A stretch of 64,000 bases of DNA from Flavihumibacter soli. Lineage in GTDB: Bacteria; Bacteroidota; Bacteroidia; Sphingobacteriales; Sphingobacteriaceae. The DNA lies in NCBI RefSeq assembly GCF_010692725.1, contig NZ_JAAFZB010000096.1, positions 806,001 to 870,000 on the forward strand, in the 5' to 3' direction. The position numbers were made by a program, and so were the translations under genes. Under the pieces are notes generated by a model, which saw nothing but the letters and a program-made list of their open reading frames with translations, made no database searches and was not told the origin of the DNA. Of this stretch, positions 46,216 to 55,372 are shown piece after piece (position 1 is the stretch's first letter; every line of letters starts with the position of its first letter).

Positions 46216-47376
46216 TTACAGGTATTTCAACCACCAATCTCCATGCGTTGCTTTATACTTTCCATACCACAGGCATGGTTTATATAGGATCACAAGCACC
46301 GCTATCCAAAGTAAATAGACCACCCCAAGTGCTACCCCGCTTTCCACTCCCTTCGGCCTCCCGAATGTCCCGGAAGCAAATTCCATCTGCTCCCAGGAAA
46401 AACCTTGCAGAAACAATAGTGCGACCAGCAAAAGGTGAATCAGGAGGAAGTGCATCAGAAAATAGAACAAGGGAACTTTCCCATAAACGGAAACTATTCG
46501 TCCAAGCCTGCTTGCGGACCTTTCGGTGAATGCCAGCATGAGGAACATAATGCCCAAGGTGACCAGGCAGAACATTAAGGAGGGTGCATACTTGGTTACA
46601 TTAATAAAGGACAGGAACGTAAATACTGTCGTCTCTTGTGGGGTCCAGGTTACGGGATCGCCATAGCTATTGATCAATCGAAGCGCTGCAAACAAAAGCA
46701 ATGCGCCGACACCGATCCTGATGAATAAGCTTTTCCTTTTTTCATCCGCCAGCTCAAAAAACTTTCCCGAAGCAAAACCCACAAGCATGATTCCTAACCA
46801 TGGAACCGGTGGATAAGCCATCACGAAGACTCTGCCCGGGGAAAGCGGAATGGCAGTGAGATTAAAAAGCAATGTAAAAAACGTTTTTGCAGAACCTTCA
46901 GCGAATGGTATCAATGGAAACAGGTTGTGACAAAACAGGATGACAAGGCCTATGAAGCCTATTGTAACCGGCGATGCATTCAGCAGCAAACCAAGAACGA
47001 TAAAACCGAATCCGATAGCAGCAATGACTTCGAACAGCAGCGTATGAAATGCAGGGTCGAAAAACAAAATAAGATTGACCACCAGGAATTCCAGCGCTAT
47101 TAGATAGCACCCACGTTGAATGAGGAAACGCCTGCTGGCCGCCGCATTGTTCGCGTTCTTAAAGGAGATATACGCCGAGGTCCCGGCTAAGAAAACAAAT
47201 GTGGGAGCACATAAATACGTGATCCACCGGGTGAAAAACAACAACGGCGTCGTTGTGTCTAAATTAGTAGGACTTTGGGTAATGGCATCGACGTGCATCA
47301 GGTCGCGTACATGATCCAGCGCCATGATCACCATAACAATTCCACGGGTAACATCAATCGAGTTGATCCTTTTCAT
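46216..47376 (-). CDS. DUF1624 / HGSNAT-like integral membrane acyltransferase
   Basis: A 386-residue membrane protein with about ten helices. The N-terminus 'R INSIDVTRGIVMVIMALDHVRD' holds the catalytic-type His (ALDH) characteristic of the heparan-alpha-glucosaminide N-acetyltransferase / DUF1624 family, which transfers acetyl groups across the membrane to sugars. 'FVFLAGTSAYI' and 'GKVPLFYFLMHFLLIH' further match the family. It probably modifies an envelope glycan; the substrate cannot be read. Composition is back to the core level, so it marks the edge of the accessory region. Confidence 0.85.
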   Translation of the reverse strand: MKRINSIDVTRGIVMVIMALDHVRDLMHVDAITQSPTNLDTTTPLLFFTRWITYLCAPTFVFLAGTSAYISFKNANNAAASRRFLIQRGCYLIALEFLVVNLILFFDPAFHTLLFEVIAAIGFGFIVLGLLLNASPVTIGFIGLVILFCHNLFPLIPFAEGSAKTFFTLLFNLTAIPLSPGRVFVMAYPPVPWLGIMLVGFASGKFFELADEKRKSLFIRIGVGALLLFAALRLINSYGDPVTWTPQETTVFTFLSFINVTKYAPSLMFCLVTLGIMFLMLAFTERSASRLGRIVSVYGKVPLFYFLMHFLLIHLLLVALLFLQGFSWEQMEFASGTFGRPKGVESGVALGVVYLLWIAVLVILYKPCLWYGKYKATHGDWWLKYL

Positions 47377-47739
47377 CGCTGGTTAAGGGGCGACTTTCCT
47401 AAGCTGATTGTCGTAAACCAGATCAGGGAAAAACATAAAACGGCTACTTTCATTGCACTTCTCTCGGTTGCTGCTCTTCTTCCCGTCCTTGAACAGGTAT
47501 GATGGCGGGCAATTGAAGGTAACAGAAATTACTGAAGACGGAGCATCCCGGGCGAATTACCAATTTGCAGATGCCGTTGCAGTAAAACCTTTCGAACTGC
47601 GCTTGGCGATTGGAAATCACGTACAAATGCACCCCGATTTCCACCCGGCGAAAGAATCTACTAATACTATTAAAGCTTTGCGTCATTTCCACTCCTGATC
47701 ACGACAGCACAAATTAAGCCTACTCATCCACCGTTACCA
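47377..47739. other. 363-bp intergenic region
   Basis: Two overlapping short frames (47453-47698 plus, 47450-47692 minus) occur but neither has a recognised motif or a natural start context. Treated as non-coding. Confidence 0.4.
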
Positions 47740-48843
47740 TTACTCCCCTCTCTTAAAAACCAGCATCTCCTCACCTTCCCCGAGGTAAAGCATTTCATCA
47801 CTGACTTTATAGGAAAGTGGTTTACTGGTTAGCAGGCTTAGGAAACGATCTTCTATATTGTCCTCAAGACAAGCCATCTTAGTCGAAGCAAGGGGCTTGA
47901 AGGAAATCTGAAGTCCTGTTATGCTGAAGCCGCCTGTGAAACGGTTACAGCCGCCGTAGCCGGAAGCCTTGCCTTCATTAAGATTCAGTTCCAGGAAAGG
48001 TATTTTCTTTCCGGCACCGGCAGTCATTGTCGTCGAGCCGATGCGCTGCAACGTCCAATGTTCGTTCAAACGATAGTTCCCGATAAACCTCCCGCAACCA
48101 CTGAACTCCTGAAAAGCGTTATCTGTATTCTTTTTCGCGCTAACCTGTACTTTCCAGGCACTCTTCTCACCCGACATACTGTTTGTGCAGACTTGTTTAA
48201 ATAGTTGCACGGTAAGAACGCCTTGCTCTGTTTCAGCGTGGTAGCGGGTTACGTTGGCGTCGGCTGCTTTTACGCCTTTTACTGAAGGTGCAGTAATTTC
48301 CAGGCCGGCCATTGTTTTAAAATGCATGGATCTGTCGAAGTCAATTTCCAGCGACCAGGCGGGTTCATTTCCGCTTGCTAAGAAATCCACCCCCTGTATT
48401 GCCTTCTCATTGCGGAGGGCCGCATTACTTTCCCCGATCGTTTTATGTAGTTGGTAAAGTTCAGGGAAACCAGAGCTTATTTTCTTGCCGTTACGATCCA
48501 GCATCTCCAGAGTATTGCCTTTAAAAGCATACTGAAATTTGTCTCCTTTGGCTGGTGTTAAAGTAATAAGACTGTCGGGGCTGATCTGCCACGTTCCCGA
48601 TTGAGTAAATCCAGTCCCTGCTTTCCCCAAATAGACCGAATGAGTCTCAAAAGAACCATCCGCTTTCAGGCTTAACCGGTAAGCAATACCTTCGCAATCT
48701 GCGCATGGGAGTTCTCCTTCCCAGGAGGCTGCAACCTGCTGCATTAAAGCCGGGGAAACCTGCGTATCCGTGGTACTTTTAATGGCTTTACAGCCTGCAA
48801 AGGCCCAAAAAAGCAAAAATAACAAAGACAATATCCGGTTCAT
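47740..48843 (-). CDS. NlpE-N / META domain lipoprotein
   Basis: A 367-residue lipoprotein: signal peptide with lipobox AFAGC, then an NlpE N-terminal domain (about 30-125) with the C-x-x-C pair in ELPCADCEG, then a COG3650-type domain ('GNEPAWSLEIDF', about 150-240), then a META/HslJ domain (about 265-360) with GYGGCNRFTGG and 'ASTKMACLEDN'. These domains occur in envelope-stress and heat-resistance lipoproteins. The frame opens four codons earlier (48855, MGME); MNRILSLLF gives a normal signal peptide. Confidence 0.85.
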   Translation of the reverse strand: MNRILSLLFLLFWAFAGCKAIKSTTDTQVSPALMQQVAASWEGELPCADCEGIAYRLSLKADGSFETHSVYLGKAGTGFTQSGTWQISPDSLITLTPAKGDKFQYAFKGNTLEMLDRNGKKISSGFPELYQLHKTIGESNAALRNEKAIQGVDFLASGNEPAWSLEIDFDRSMHFKTMAGLEITAPSVKGVKAADANVTRYHAETEQGVLTVQLFKQVCTNSMSGEKSAWKVQVSAKKNTDNAFQEFSGCGRFIGNYRLNEHWTLQRIGSTTMTAGAGKKIPFLELNLNEGKASGYGGCNRFTGGFSITGLQISFKPLASTKMACLEDNIEDRFLSLLTSKPLSYKVSDEMLYLGEGEEMLVFKRGE

Positions 48844-49047
48844 TTCCATTCCCATTTAGAACTTAGAGAAGTTTGGAAATGTTTTCGTTTAACCGGTTTG
48901 TGAATTTTTATATCCAGCCAGGCTTCCCTTAGCATGATTCTTGCCTGCAAGAAGCGATCTGTCGGATCGGCAGCTTGAAATATTTAACCGCAATTAAAAT
49001 AAGGTCCGGGTTTCTGAGAGGGGGCATATTCCGGAACATTTAATTTA

Positions 49048-49428
49048 ATGGAAAACAAAGACCAAACACTTCTGCAGGGAATAGACACTGTCATTCTCAG
49101 GGTTTGCAATATTGACGTTTCTAAGGCCTGGTACCAGGTTAAACTGGGCTTGAAGCCTATCTGGGAAGACTCCAGGATGAGCCTGGTGGTGCTGGACACC
49201 AATAGTCCCACCAGCTTAACGCTCTGGCAAACAGACCAGCTGGTGAGCGTCAACCGGCGGACCGCCTCATTCCCTATCTTTAAAACCACCGACGCTACCC
49301 TGCTCCGGGAAGTGCTGGAAAGCCGGGACGTAGAGGTCGGCGAGGTGATCCAGGATGCCCTGGTCAGTTATTTCCCCTTTTATGATCCCGACGGAAACGT
49401 GCTGGAAGCCTGCCAGGTGAATGAATGA
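49048..49428 (+). CDS. VOC-superfamily (glyoxalase/bleomycin-resistance-like) protein
   Basis: A 126-residue vicinal-oxygen-chelate fold protein: 'IDTVILRVCNIDVSKAWYQVKLGLKP' followed by beta strands and the C-terminal 'YFPFYDPDGNVLEACQVN', where Glu is the usual metal ligand. Acts as a small metal enzyme or binding protein; the substrate is unknown. Transcribed alone. Its stop codon is directly followed by a heptad array. Confidence 0.87.
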   Translation: MENKDQTLLQGIDTVILRVCNIDVSKAWYQVKLGLKPIWEDSRMSLVVLDTNSPTSLTLWQTDQLVSVNRRTASFPIFKTTDATLLREVLESRDVEVGEVIQDALVSYFPFYDPDGNVLEACQVNE

Positions 49429-49735
49429 GTAGGGAGTTGGGAGCTTGGAGTTTAGAGTGTGATGTCTAAAATCTAATGTCTAAGCTCTCCTTTCCCGCTT
49501 ACCTCGGCGATGAGGAATTTATTCCCCAATAAGTGCCCGCAGATATTCGCAGAAAAGAATCGTAGATATTCGCGGATTTCAGTACAATCTCAGCGTAAAT
49601 CTGCGAATATTTTCCGCGCGAATCTGCGGGAAATAATTGCTGCCCCCTCAACTCCGAGTTAAAATTCGTATTTCCCAGTTAGCCACCAACTAGTCTTAAT
49701 ACTAAATACTAAATACTTAGAACTTAGTACTTAGT
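49429..49735. repeat. intergenic heptad arrays flanking a degenerate-repeat block
   Basis: 49429-49490 holds GTTGGGA/GCTTGGA/GTTTAGA units starting right after the VOC stop. 49690-49735 holds AAATACT/TAGTACT/TAGTATT units that run into the stop codon of the minus-strand truncated secreted gene. Between them (about 49540-49650) the word GCGAATATT and its complement recur, giving imperfect hairpins. Confidence 0.75.
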
Positions 49736-50188
49736 ATTTCCCTCAGCCGGCTCTGTGATTTTAATCGTTGGACCTGTTGTTAAACTGCCGCCGCTATCGC
49801 TATCAATGGTAAAGCTCCTGCCAGTTACGCCCTGCGTGTTAGCAGACCCGGTCCAGAGCTTACCGGTCATCAGGTAACCCTTTGCTCTCGTATAGGCCCT
49901 GTCGCAACCGATCTCTTTGGAGTAAGTTTTCCGTGGCTCTAAAGTATGGTGATCGTCGTTCGTAAACTTTATCATCGCCTTTAATGGTGCCATGCCCTGT
50001 CCGTAAAGCAAAATGCCGCATTCTACCTGCTCCAGGTATTTCGTAGGCGTTATTTCCACCACAAACCTCCCGGGCTCAGTCATCCTGACGCTCCACCGGG
50101 CCTGGCCCTGTGCATGCTGAACAATGAAGAATAATATGCAAAGCAGAATACCTCTCTTTGCAAACCCTGGTTTATGTAAGGTTTTCAT
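49724..50188 (-). CDS. secreted protein, truncated paralog of the ricin-lectin gene
   Basis: A 154-residue secreted protein with signal peptide ending at HAQGQA. Residues 25-145 match the N-terminal domain of the 295-aa protein upstream (ARWSV.M...GRFVVEITPT.YL.QVECGI; 'SKEIGCDRAYT'). It ends 'ITEPAEGNTKY' at the point where the longer paralog enters its ricin domain; the last residues and stop codon come from the heptad array. So the lectin domain has been lost. The remaining domain may still work alone. Confidence 0.75.
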   Translation of the reverse strand: MKTLHKPGFAKRGILLCILFFIVQHAQGQARWSVRMTEPGRFVVEITPTKYLEQVECGILLYGQGMAPLKAMIKFTNDDHHTLEPRKTYSKEIGCDRAYTRAKGYLMTGKLWTGSANTQGVTGRSFTIDSDSGGSLTTGPTIKITEPAEGNTKY

Positions 50189-50194
50189 AGCTTT

Positions 50195-50225
50195 TTAAGT
50201 ACTAAGTAGTAAGTAGTAAGTACTG
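50195..50225. repeat. heptad array (GTAAGTA type)
   Basis: Four to five units CTAAGTA / GTAAGTA ending 7 bases before the stop codon of the 295-aa lectin gene (minus strand). Confidence 0.7.
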
Positions 50226-50231
50226 ATGTAC

Positions 50232-51119
50232 TCACCTCTCCTGTATCTCCCACTGTTGGTGGAACTTGTATGTATTCTGATACAGCGAGATCTGCATCCG
50301 GTCGCCGCCGCCATATGAAGTGAGAACCCGCGTATCTCGCTTTGGTTGTATGAAGTAATTACCGTTCCCGTGCTTGATCAGTTTCCATTTCTGATTCTCT
50401 TTACTGCCACAAGGAGTCTGAATTACATCGGACTGTGAAGAACCTAAACGGGCTTCCAGGCACATACTGCTGTTCTGAGCAGGGCGGATGAGAAAATAAC
50501 CTTTGTCTGCCCCGGACAAAGCCGTAAAAATCCATAGCTGCGAGTCGAGCTTCTTGTAAGCAGTCTGCTCTATGCTTGCCCCGGAATCACTGGCATCACC
50601 AAACACCGTAATGACCTGCTTGTCGTTGTATTGATTGATGACATATTGCTTTCCTGGCCTAGGAAAAATAACCGGCACATCTTCTGTGTCGGTGATGGTA
50701 ATCTTTGGACCACTCGTTAAAGTGCTGCCGCTATTGTTATTAAAGGTGAAGCTTTCTGCAATTTCATCGCCTGTATCACTAATCCCGGTCCAACTGTTGC
50801 CCTTTATAAAATCCCCGCTTGCACTTGTGTAGGCCCTGTCGCATGTTATCCTTTTCGAATACGTGTTTCCGGGTCTTAATGTAGAATAACGTTCATTTGT
50901 AAACTGTATCGTTTTATGAAGTCTTCGATTGCCTTCGGTAAGCACAATACCGCATTCTACTTGCCCCAGGTATACCGTAGGCGTTATCTCCACAACATAC
51001 TTACCTGGTTGAACCATCTTAACGTTCCACCGGGCCTGGCCGGCGACGTATTGAACGATGAAAAATAAAATGCAAATAAGAAGACCTCTTTTTGCAAATC
51101 CTGGTTTAAAGGTTTTCAT
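50232..51119 (-). CDS. secreted protein with C-terminal ricin B-type lectin domain
   Basis: A 295-residue secreted protein: signal peptide (1-28), an N-terminal beta domain (about 30-150, unrecognised, two conserved Cys), then a ricin-type trefoil (about 160-295; 'YVINQYNDKQVITVFG', 'LWIFTALSGADKGYFLIRPA', 'QKWKLIKHGNGNYFIQPK', ending QQWEIQER). It probably binds carbohydrate on or outside the cell. It lies in tandem with a truncated paralog downstream and with a remnant of a third copy upstream, indicating local gene amplification and decay. Confidence 0.83.
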   Translation of the reverse strand: MKTFKPGFAKRGLLICILFFIVQYVAGQARWNVKMVQPGKYVVEITPTVYLGQVECGIVLTEGNRRLHKTIQFTNERYSTLRPGNTYSKRITCDRAYTSASGDFIKGNSWTGISDTGDEIAESFTFNNNSGSTLTSGPKITITDTEDVPVIFPRPGKQYVINQYNDKQVITVFGDASDSGASIEQTAYKKLDSQLWIFTALSGADKGYFLIRPAQNSSMCLEARLGSSQSDVIQTPCGSKENQKWKLIKHGNGNYFIQPKRDTRVLTSYGGGDRMQISLYQNTYKFHQQWEIQER

Positions 51120-51134
51120 ATCGATTTATCATGA

Positions 51135-51165
51135 AAGTAATAAGTAATAAGTAATACGTAATGAG
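51135..51165. repeat. heptad array (GTAATAA type)
   Basis: Four units GTAATAA / GTAATAC / GTAATGA directly downstream of the stop of the lectin remnant (51177, minus strand). Confidence 0.7.
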
Positions 51166-51176
51166 TGCTCAGGTAC

Positions 51177-51272
51177 TCACCTTTCCAATATCTCCCACTG
51201 TTGATGGTACTTGTATGTATTTTCTGCGAGCGAGAGCTGCAGCCGGTCGCCACCACCCAAGGAGGTAAGAAC
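51177..51272 (-). pseudogene. C-terminal remnant of a third ricin-lectin paralog
   Basis: About 96 bases code on the minus strand for the last 30 or so residues of a ricin domain (VLTSLGGGDRLQL ... HQQWEILER, stop), closely matching the end of the 295-aa gene. Nothing of the upstream part remains. Confidence 0.85.
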
Positions 51273-51484
51273 TAAGAAATAGGATATATCAAACGAACAG
51301 TCAGGCTTAATTTACGGTGGGTAGTGAGAGGGCTTAAACGGAAAGGTTCCGGCGAAAACGAGGAATTTGAATAACCGTATTCCCTCTTTAATATACATTA
51401 TTTCAGCGAATTATGCAACAGCGCCCATTGCAAAACCTTACCCCAGACTCCCAATTAATGCGTAACTTCTGGATAGCAAATACC

Positions 51485-51525
51485 TCCATCAATTAATAAT
51501 TCTTAATTCTTAATTCTTAATTACC
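51485..51525. repeat. heptad array (TTAATTC type)
   Basis: Five units TTAATTC in near-perfect form, just upstream of the DUF4386 start at 51532; this is one of the few arrays placed before a start rather than after a stop. Confidence 0.75.
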
Positions 51526-51531
51526 ACCGCA

Positions 51532-52254
51532 ATGTCCAAAAATAAAACAATAGCCCTCCTCCTGATCCTAGGTGCCATCGGGGTCATGATACCGTACAGC
51601 ATTTTGACCATTACCTTCGACTATCCCGACATTCTGCGGGAAGCCAGCGGAACCATACTGACGAAATTCCACGACGGCGGGGCGGCATTGATCCTAACCT
51701 GGCTGGCCTTCGCCCTGCTGGGCCTTCCGCTGCTGGTCGCCTATTCGATGATCGGCCATAAGCTCGAGGACCTGCAGCCATCTATGCGCTGGGTGACGAC
51801 CGTCGGGATCATCTCCGTTGTCGTGCAGCTCATCGGTCTCCTGAGGTGGGTGTTCGTGGTGCCTGTGCTGGCCACCGACTATATTACGGCTACAGACCCT
51901 GCCAGCCGGGAAGCCGCGATCGTCGGCTTCAAGGTCATTCACCAGTTTGGCGGCGTGCTGCTGGGCGAACACCTGGGGCAGCTCTTCACCATTATATGGA
52001 CGGTCTTTACCGCCGCCGCCCTCCAAAAGGAAGGCATCATCCCGAAATGGCTGGCTTACTGGGCCTATATCGCTTCGCTAATCTACCTGCTCGCCCAGGC
52101 GGAACTGCTGGATACCGTCATTCCGCGTTTACCGGTGATCGGCATTGCCGGTTTCCTGGGAAGCACACTCTGGCTTGTATGGATCATCCTGGTCGGCATC
52201 CGGTTCCTCGGACAGGAAGAGGAGCATACCGAGACGGTGGATTCTATTTTATAA
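51532..52254 (+). CDS. DUF4386-like integral membrane protein
   Basis: A 240-residue membrane protein with six hydrophobic segments. The central 'GFKVIHQFGGVLLGEHLGQLF' and 'PKWLAYWAYIAS' segments fit the DUF4386 family of Bacteroidota and Actinobacteria, whose function is unknown. It is GC-rich compared with the flanking intergenic DNA and transcribed alone. Family assignment is from memory of the pattern, not from an alignment. Confidence 0.7.
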   Translation: MSKNKTIALLLILGAIGVMIPYSILTITFDYPDILREASGTILTKFHDGGAALILTWLAFALLGLPLLVAYSMIGHKLEDLQPSMRWVTTVGIISVVVQLIGLLRWVFVVPVLATDYITATDPASREAAIVGFKVIHQFGGVLLGEHLGQLFTIIWTVFTAAALQKEGIIPKWLAYWAYIASLIYLLAQAELLDTVIPRLPVIGIAGFLGSTLWLVWIILVGIRFLGQEEEHTETVDSIL

Positions 52255-52730
52255 TTCAAAGAAAGCTTACCGGGAACCGCACTTACCCAAAGGTTAAATT
52301 CGGGCTGCCAGTCTGGGCTTCACTCAAGCCTGATGGGCTTTATCCATTTTTTTGATTGTCAGGAGCATTTAACCCCGAAAACCTCCTTCAGGATATCCAG
52401 TGGCGGTCTTCCTATACTTTGGCTTAGGTCTTCTTTAGGTTAGTCCGCTAAATTAGTGGACTAACTACTAGATGACCTATACGAGACCTATCCAAAGTGT
52501 CCGCAAAAAGCCTTGAAAAACTCAGGAGATCCGGATGGAATTTTACAGCAAATTTAACTTTACGAAAAGCAGAACTTATAAAGAAGTCAATTCATTAAAT
52601 GGTTAAGGATTGAAAAACTGTGAATATCCCTGCGCATTTTTCTCAGCATTCTGTGCTTATTTCACAAAAGCCTGAATAGCAGGATACTTAGCCTGCCTAA
52701 GCGTTATATTGGTGTTAAAATCATTGGGAT
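52255..52730. other. 476-bp intergenic region
   Basis: No gene seen. A small hairpin TTAGTCC/GGACTAA lies at 52440-52464; otherwise AT-rich spacer without repeats. Confidence 0.45.
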
Positions 52731-53281
52731 ATGCCGACAAAATTTGATGAAAAAAGGCTCTGGCTTGTCGCTGCCGCGGTGGCGTTCGCAGGATTCTTCG
52801 CTGTTCTGGTAAAAAAACTGCTCTCACTGCCTGACAAAGACGAGCCGGAGCTGCAGGGGAAGAAGATGCATTGTTACCTGCATCTTCCCGCTGAGATGAT
52901 CGACAAATACGTGAAAAGCGGGGCAAAGAAAATGAAGTTCCGGTTTGTTAACGACAATAAACGAGTCAAACTGCACCTGGCAGGGTATGATGAAGAGATA
53001 AGCAATGCTTCAATAAGAAGATGGACGCTATCTCACCAGATAATGACGTGGAACTGGAAAACAAGAAGTTCGGATACTTCGAGGAAGAGAGCGGACACAA
53101 ACTGTTGCACGATATTCTTACCGAAGAACCTCTCAGGGACTGGGATCTCAGACCCATTGAATGCGATCTGCCGGACGGTAAAGGCTATGTGAGCTACGAA
53201 ATGTCGGACAAGTCGCTGCAGATAGCTATTCGTGTGAATCCATGTCCTCCGGGATGCAGGCCACCGGGCGGAGGGTTTTGA
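52731..53281 (+). pseudogene. frameshifted membrane-anchored protein, paralog of the gene at 60872
   Basis: Two overlapping frames together give one protein: frame 1 from 52731 (helix WLVAAAVAFAGFFAVLV at about 10-26, then a beta domain to 'AGYDEEISNAS') and frame 2 continuing '..KKMDAISPDND' to 53281. The joined product ends 'LLHDILT...VSYEMSDKSLQIAIRVNPCPPG', matching the protein at 60872 ('LLHDLFT...VSYDL...IKLNPSPPA'). A net one-base shift at about 53012-53020 breaks it. It could be a true pseudogene or a sequencing error. Its stop is followed directly by a heptad array. Confidence 0.8.
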
Positions 53282-53340
53282 GTTGGGAGTTGGGAGTTTT
53301 GAGTTGGGAGTTTAGAGTTTTGAGTTGGGAGTTTAGGGGA
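53279..53340. repeat. heptad array (GTTGGGA/GTTTTGA type)
   Basis: Eight units alternating GTTGGGA, GTTTTGA and GTTTAGA, starting at the stop codon of the frameshifted gene. Confidence 0.8.
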
Positions 53341-53374
53341 AGTATGGCTCCTCAACAAACTTTAATATTTAATA

Positions 53375-53600
53375 AGCCACTCCGAAGCACTATCCTCCGC
53401 TGGCGGAGGTGCCCGCAGGGTGGAGGTGGTCAATATTTGCCTGGATTTAAATTTTGCGATAAGGGTGAGTGAACCACTTCTGTCTAGCGGAGGATAGAAG
53501 CCATGCAGCTTGACTGCCTGTCCCTGAACACACAGATCAACACAGGTTATTAGCAGGACCACCTCCGGCTGCCGATAGAGCAGCCACCTCCGCCAGCGGA
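53375..53600. repeat. composite remnant of the inverted-repeat element family (R4)
   Basis: A right half ends CGGAGGTGC..GGAGGTGGT at 53430; left-half copies start ACCACTTCTG at 53473 and ACCACCTCCG at 53558, with palindromes CTCCGCCAGCGGAG and CTCCGCTGGCGGAG. It seems to be two or more broken elements side by side. Confidence 0.75.
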
Positions 53601-53664
53601 GGATAGAAGTTATGCAGCTTTACTGTCTGTCCCTGAACACACGGATCTACATAGATTATCAATG

Positions 53665-53740
53665 GATTCGCATCTCATTAGCAAATTGACAAATTACCGA
53701 ATTAGCACATTATCAAATTATCCCATTAACACATTACCTG
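53665..53740. repeat. octad array (CAAATTAC type)
   Basis: About eight 8-bp units (CAAATTGA, CAAATTAC, CGAATTAG, CACATTAT) ending in the stop codon of the minus-strand gene at 53734. Confidence 0.75.
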
Positions 53741-54108
53741 AACATCCTTTCCTCAAACAGCTCCTGCTTAAAGCGTTTAACTTCCGCCAGGAAATTCTGC
53801 ACGCGGCTCTTTAAGTACTGGTGCTGACTGGTGGAGGTTGCTTCGCTTTGCACAGCGCCGCCATGCCTGAGCAGTTCGATCAGCTGCCGGTAGTTAACCA
53901 GGTCGATCCGCAGGGAGTGCTTGCGGACTCGAAGCTGGAATATGCTCCTGTTGATCTTCTCCAGATCCGGTCGGTTCCGGGAATGCTGCTGCTGGTCGTA
54001 TTTATTGATGACTTTGGTCAGAAAGCGAAGTTCGTTCTCCGCAAACTCCACGTCCTCCAGCCAGCAGGCTGACTCACTATATGATATGATTGTCGTTCTA
54101 TGTTCCAT
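53734..54108 (-). CDS. hypothetical cytosolic coiled-coil protein, 124 aa
   Basis: An unrecognised 124-residue protein, largely helical with heptad-like leucine spacing ('WLEDVEFAENELRFLTKVINKYDQQ', 'YRQLIELLRHGGAV', 'FLAEVKRFKQELFEERM'). No signal peptide or membrane segment. Its stop codon lies in an octad repeat array. Upstream (54109-55372) there is no other protein gene. Function unknown. Confidence 0.65.
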   Translation of the reverse strand: MEHRTTIISYSESACWLEDVEFAENELRFLTKVINKYDQQQHSRNRPDLEKINRSIFQLRVRKHSLRIDLVNYRQLIELLRHGGAVQSEATSTSQHQYLKSRVQNFLAEVKRFKQELFEERMFR

Positions 54109-54522
54109 TTTCAGATTGTTGATTCGTTAAAAACAGATGATCAGATTCGATGAGCGCGCGGCAATTCGTTATTAAAGTCTTTGGGTTCGTATTAAAAAAT
54201 GTTCCCGAATGGGTAAAAACAATTTTATATTTCATTAGATCCCTTAATTACCAGCTACATACCCTCCTAATAATTATAAAACAGCTTATTTGTTTAAATA
54301 TTTTAACAACAAGGCCCGGGAATGGGACAAAAAGACAAGATAATCAGGTATAATTTCTGACTAAAATCCATAAATCACCCCTACTAATTAACATTTTTTA
54401 AAAAACGCGATCAGTTTGGCAGGTAACCCCTTGCAAATTTTCAAAAAACACGCTGTTTTTCGCACTTTTCATAAAAATGCAAGAAATGATAAATTTTATT
54501 TTACTAAGTGTATAAAGTACAC

Positions 54523-54530
54523 TATATTTG
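54523..54530 (+). promoter_or_regulatory. -7 box TATATTTG of candidate small RNA
   Basis: TATATTTG is a perfect TAnnTTTG match; the -33 region (TTTTA at about 54499) is weak. A strong hairpin terminator lies 56 bases further on with no ORF between. Confidence 0.65.
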
Positions 54531-54536
54531 TCCCAG

Positions 54537-54626
54537 CGAGTTCATATTATTGGTTAGTATCAAACTCGGTTTAATTGGTTGGTTAGAAACATCTCCATTC
54601 TCCCCGTCTGGAGATGTTTCATTTTT
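54537..54626 (+). ncRNA. candidate small RNA of about 90 bases
   Basis: The segment after the TATATTTG box contains TTGGTTAGTAT...TTGGTTGGTTAG, a repeated GGTTAG word, and ends in an 11-bp perfect stem (GAAACATCTCC 54586-54596 with GGAGATGTTTC 54610-54620) followed by ATTTTT. No ORF of note. It is likely transcribed; its identity is unknown to me. Confidence 0.55.
54586..54626 (+). terminator. Rho-independent terminator, 11-bp stem
   Basis: Perfect 11-bp arms, 13-base loop, ATTTTT tail; one of the strongest terminators in the window. Confidence 0.85.
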
Positions 54627-54855
54627 AGGGACCTTAAAGCGTTTATAGGTTTAGGGTTTAGGGATCAACTCTGATTAAAAAGCGAATGACCATATGAAAA
54701 TCTCCACTGCTCCACTAATTAGGATTAACACAGATTGTCCACAGGCAATCCCTTCCCATTAGAAAATAGACTAATTAGCAAATTGAGTCCACCACAGATT
54801 CCACGAATTATTAAAGAGTTTATAGGGTTAGAGGTTTAGAAGTTTAGAGGAATGA

Positions 54856-55051
54856 ACCACCTCCGCCCTTCGGGCACCTCCGCCAGCGGAGGATAAAAGC
54901 AACTGCATTCAGTAAAAGTCAAACTCAAAATATAAGTTAAGACGCAGCTTGGCGAGGAGCCTGGCATCTAACTTTAATTTCTGTTAAGCCGCTCCGAAGC
55001 ACTATCCTCCGCTGGCGGAGGTGGCTGCCCCTATCGGCGGACGGAGGTGGT
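54856..55051. repeat. inverted-repeat element R5 (196 bp)
   Basis: Termini ACCACCTCCG and CGGAGGTGGT as in R1-R3, with the same end palindromes but an unrelated middle third. No DUF559 gene is near it. Confidence 0.82.
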
Positions 55052-55372
55052 CCTACTCAATTCGGAAACGTGCAAATGGCAAATTGTATATCTGCACTCT
55101 GTCCTGTTATCAAGACAGCTGATCGCTGCCTTGTCCGGACTATGCGGGTCTTTTGTCACTTTATTGTTGGATTGCCCGCCAATTCGGCGAAAGAAGATAA
55201 GGAGCTTCCCCGCTTTTAAAATAATTCCGCGGACCTTCGTTTTTTGGGATGCTTTTTGCGAAGAAATTTGCAGGGAGGCTGAATGAAAGAAGGCTGCCGA
55301 TTTAACAAAATTTTAACATGCATAAAACACCTTCTTCATAAGGGAAGGGGATCTTTGTAAAAAGCTACCGCT

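Noticed and set aside
47450-47698. two overlapping 80-aa ORFs on opposite strands
   Set aside because: No domain, no preferred start, and their existence in both directions suggests chance.
53021-53281. independent 86-aa gene
   Set aside because: It is the second half of the frameshifted gene starting at 52731, shown by its match to the C-terminus of the protein at 60872.
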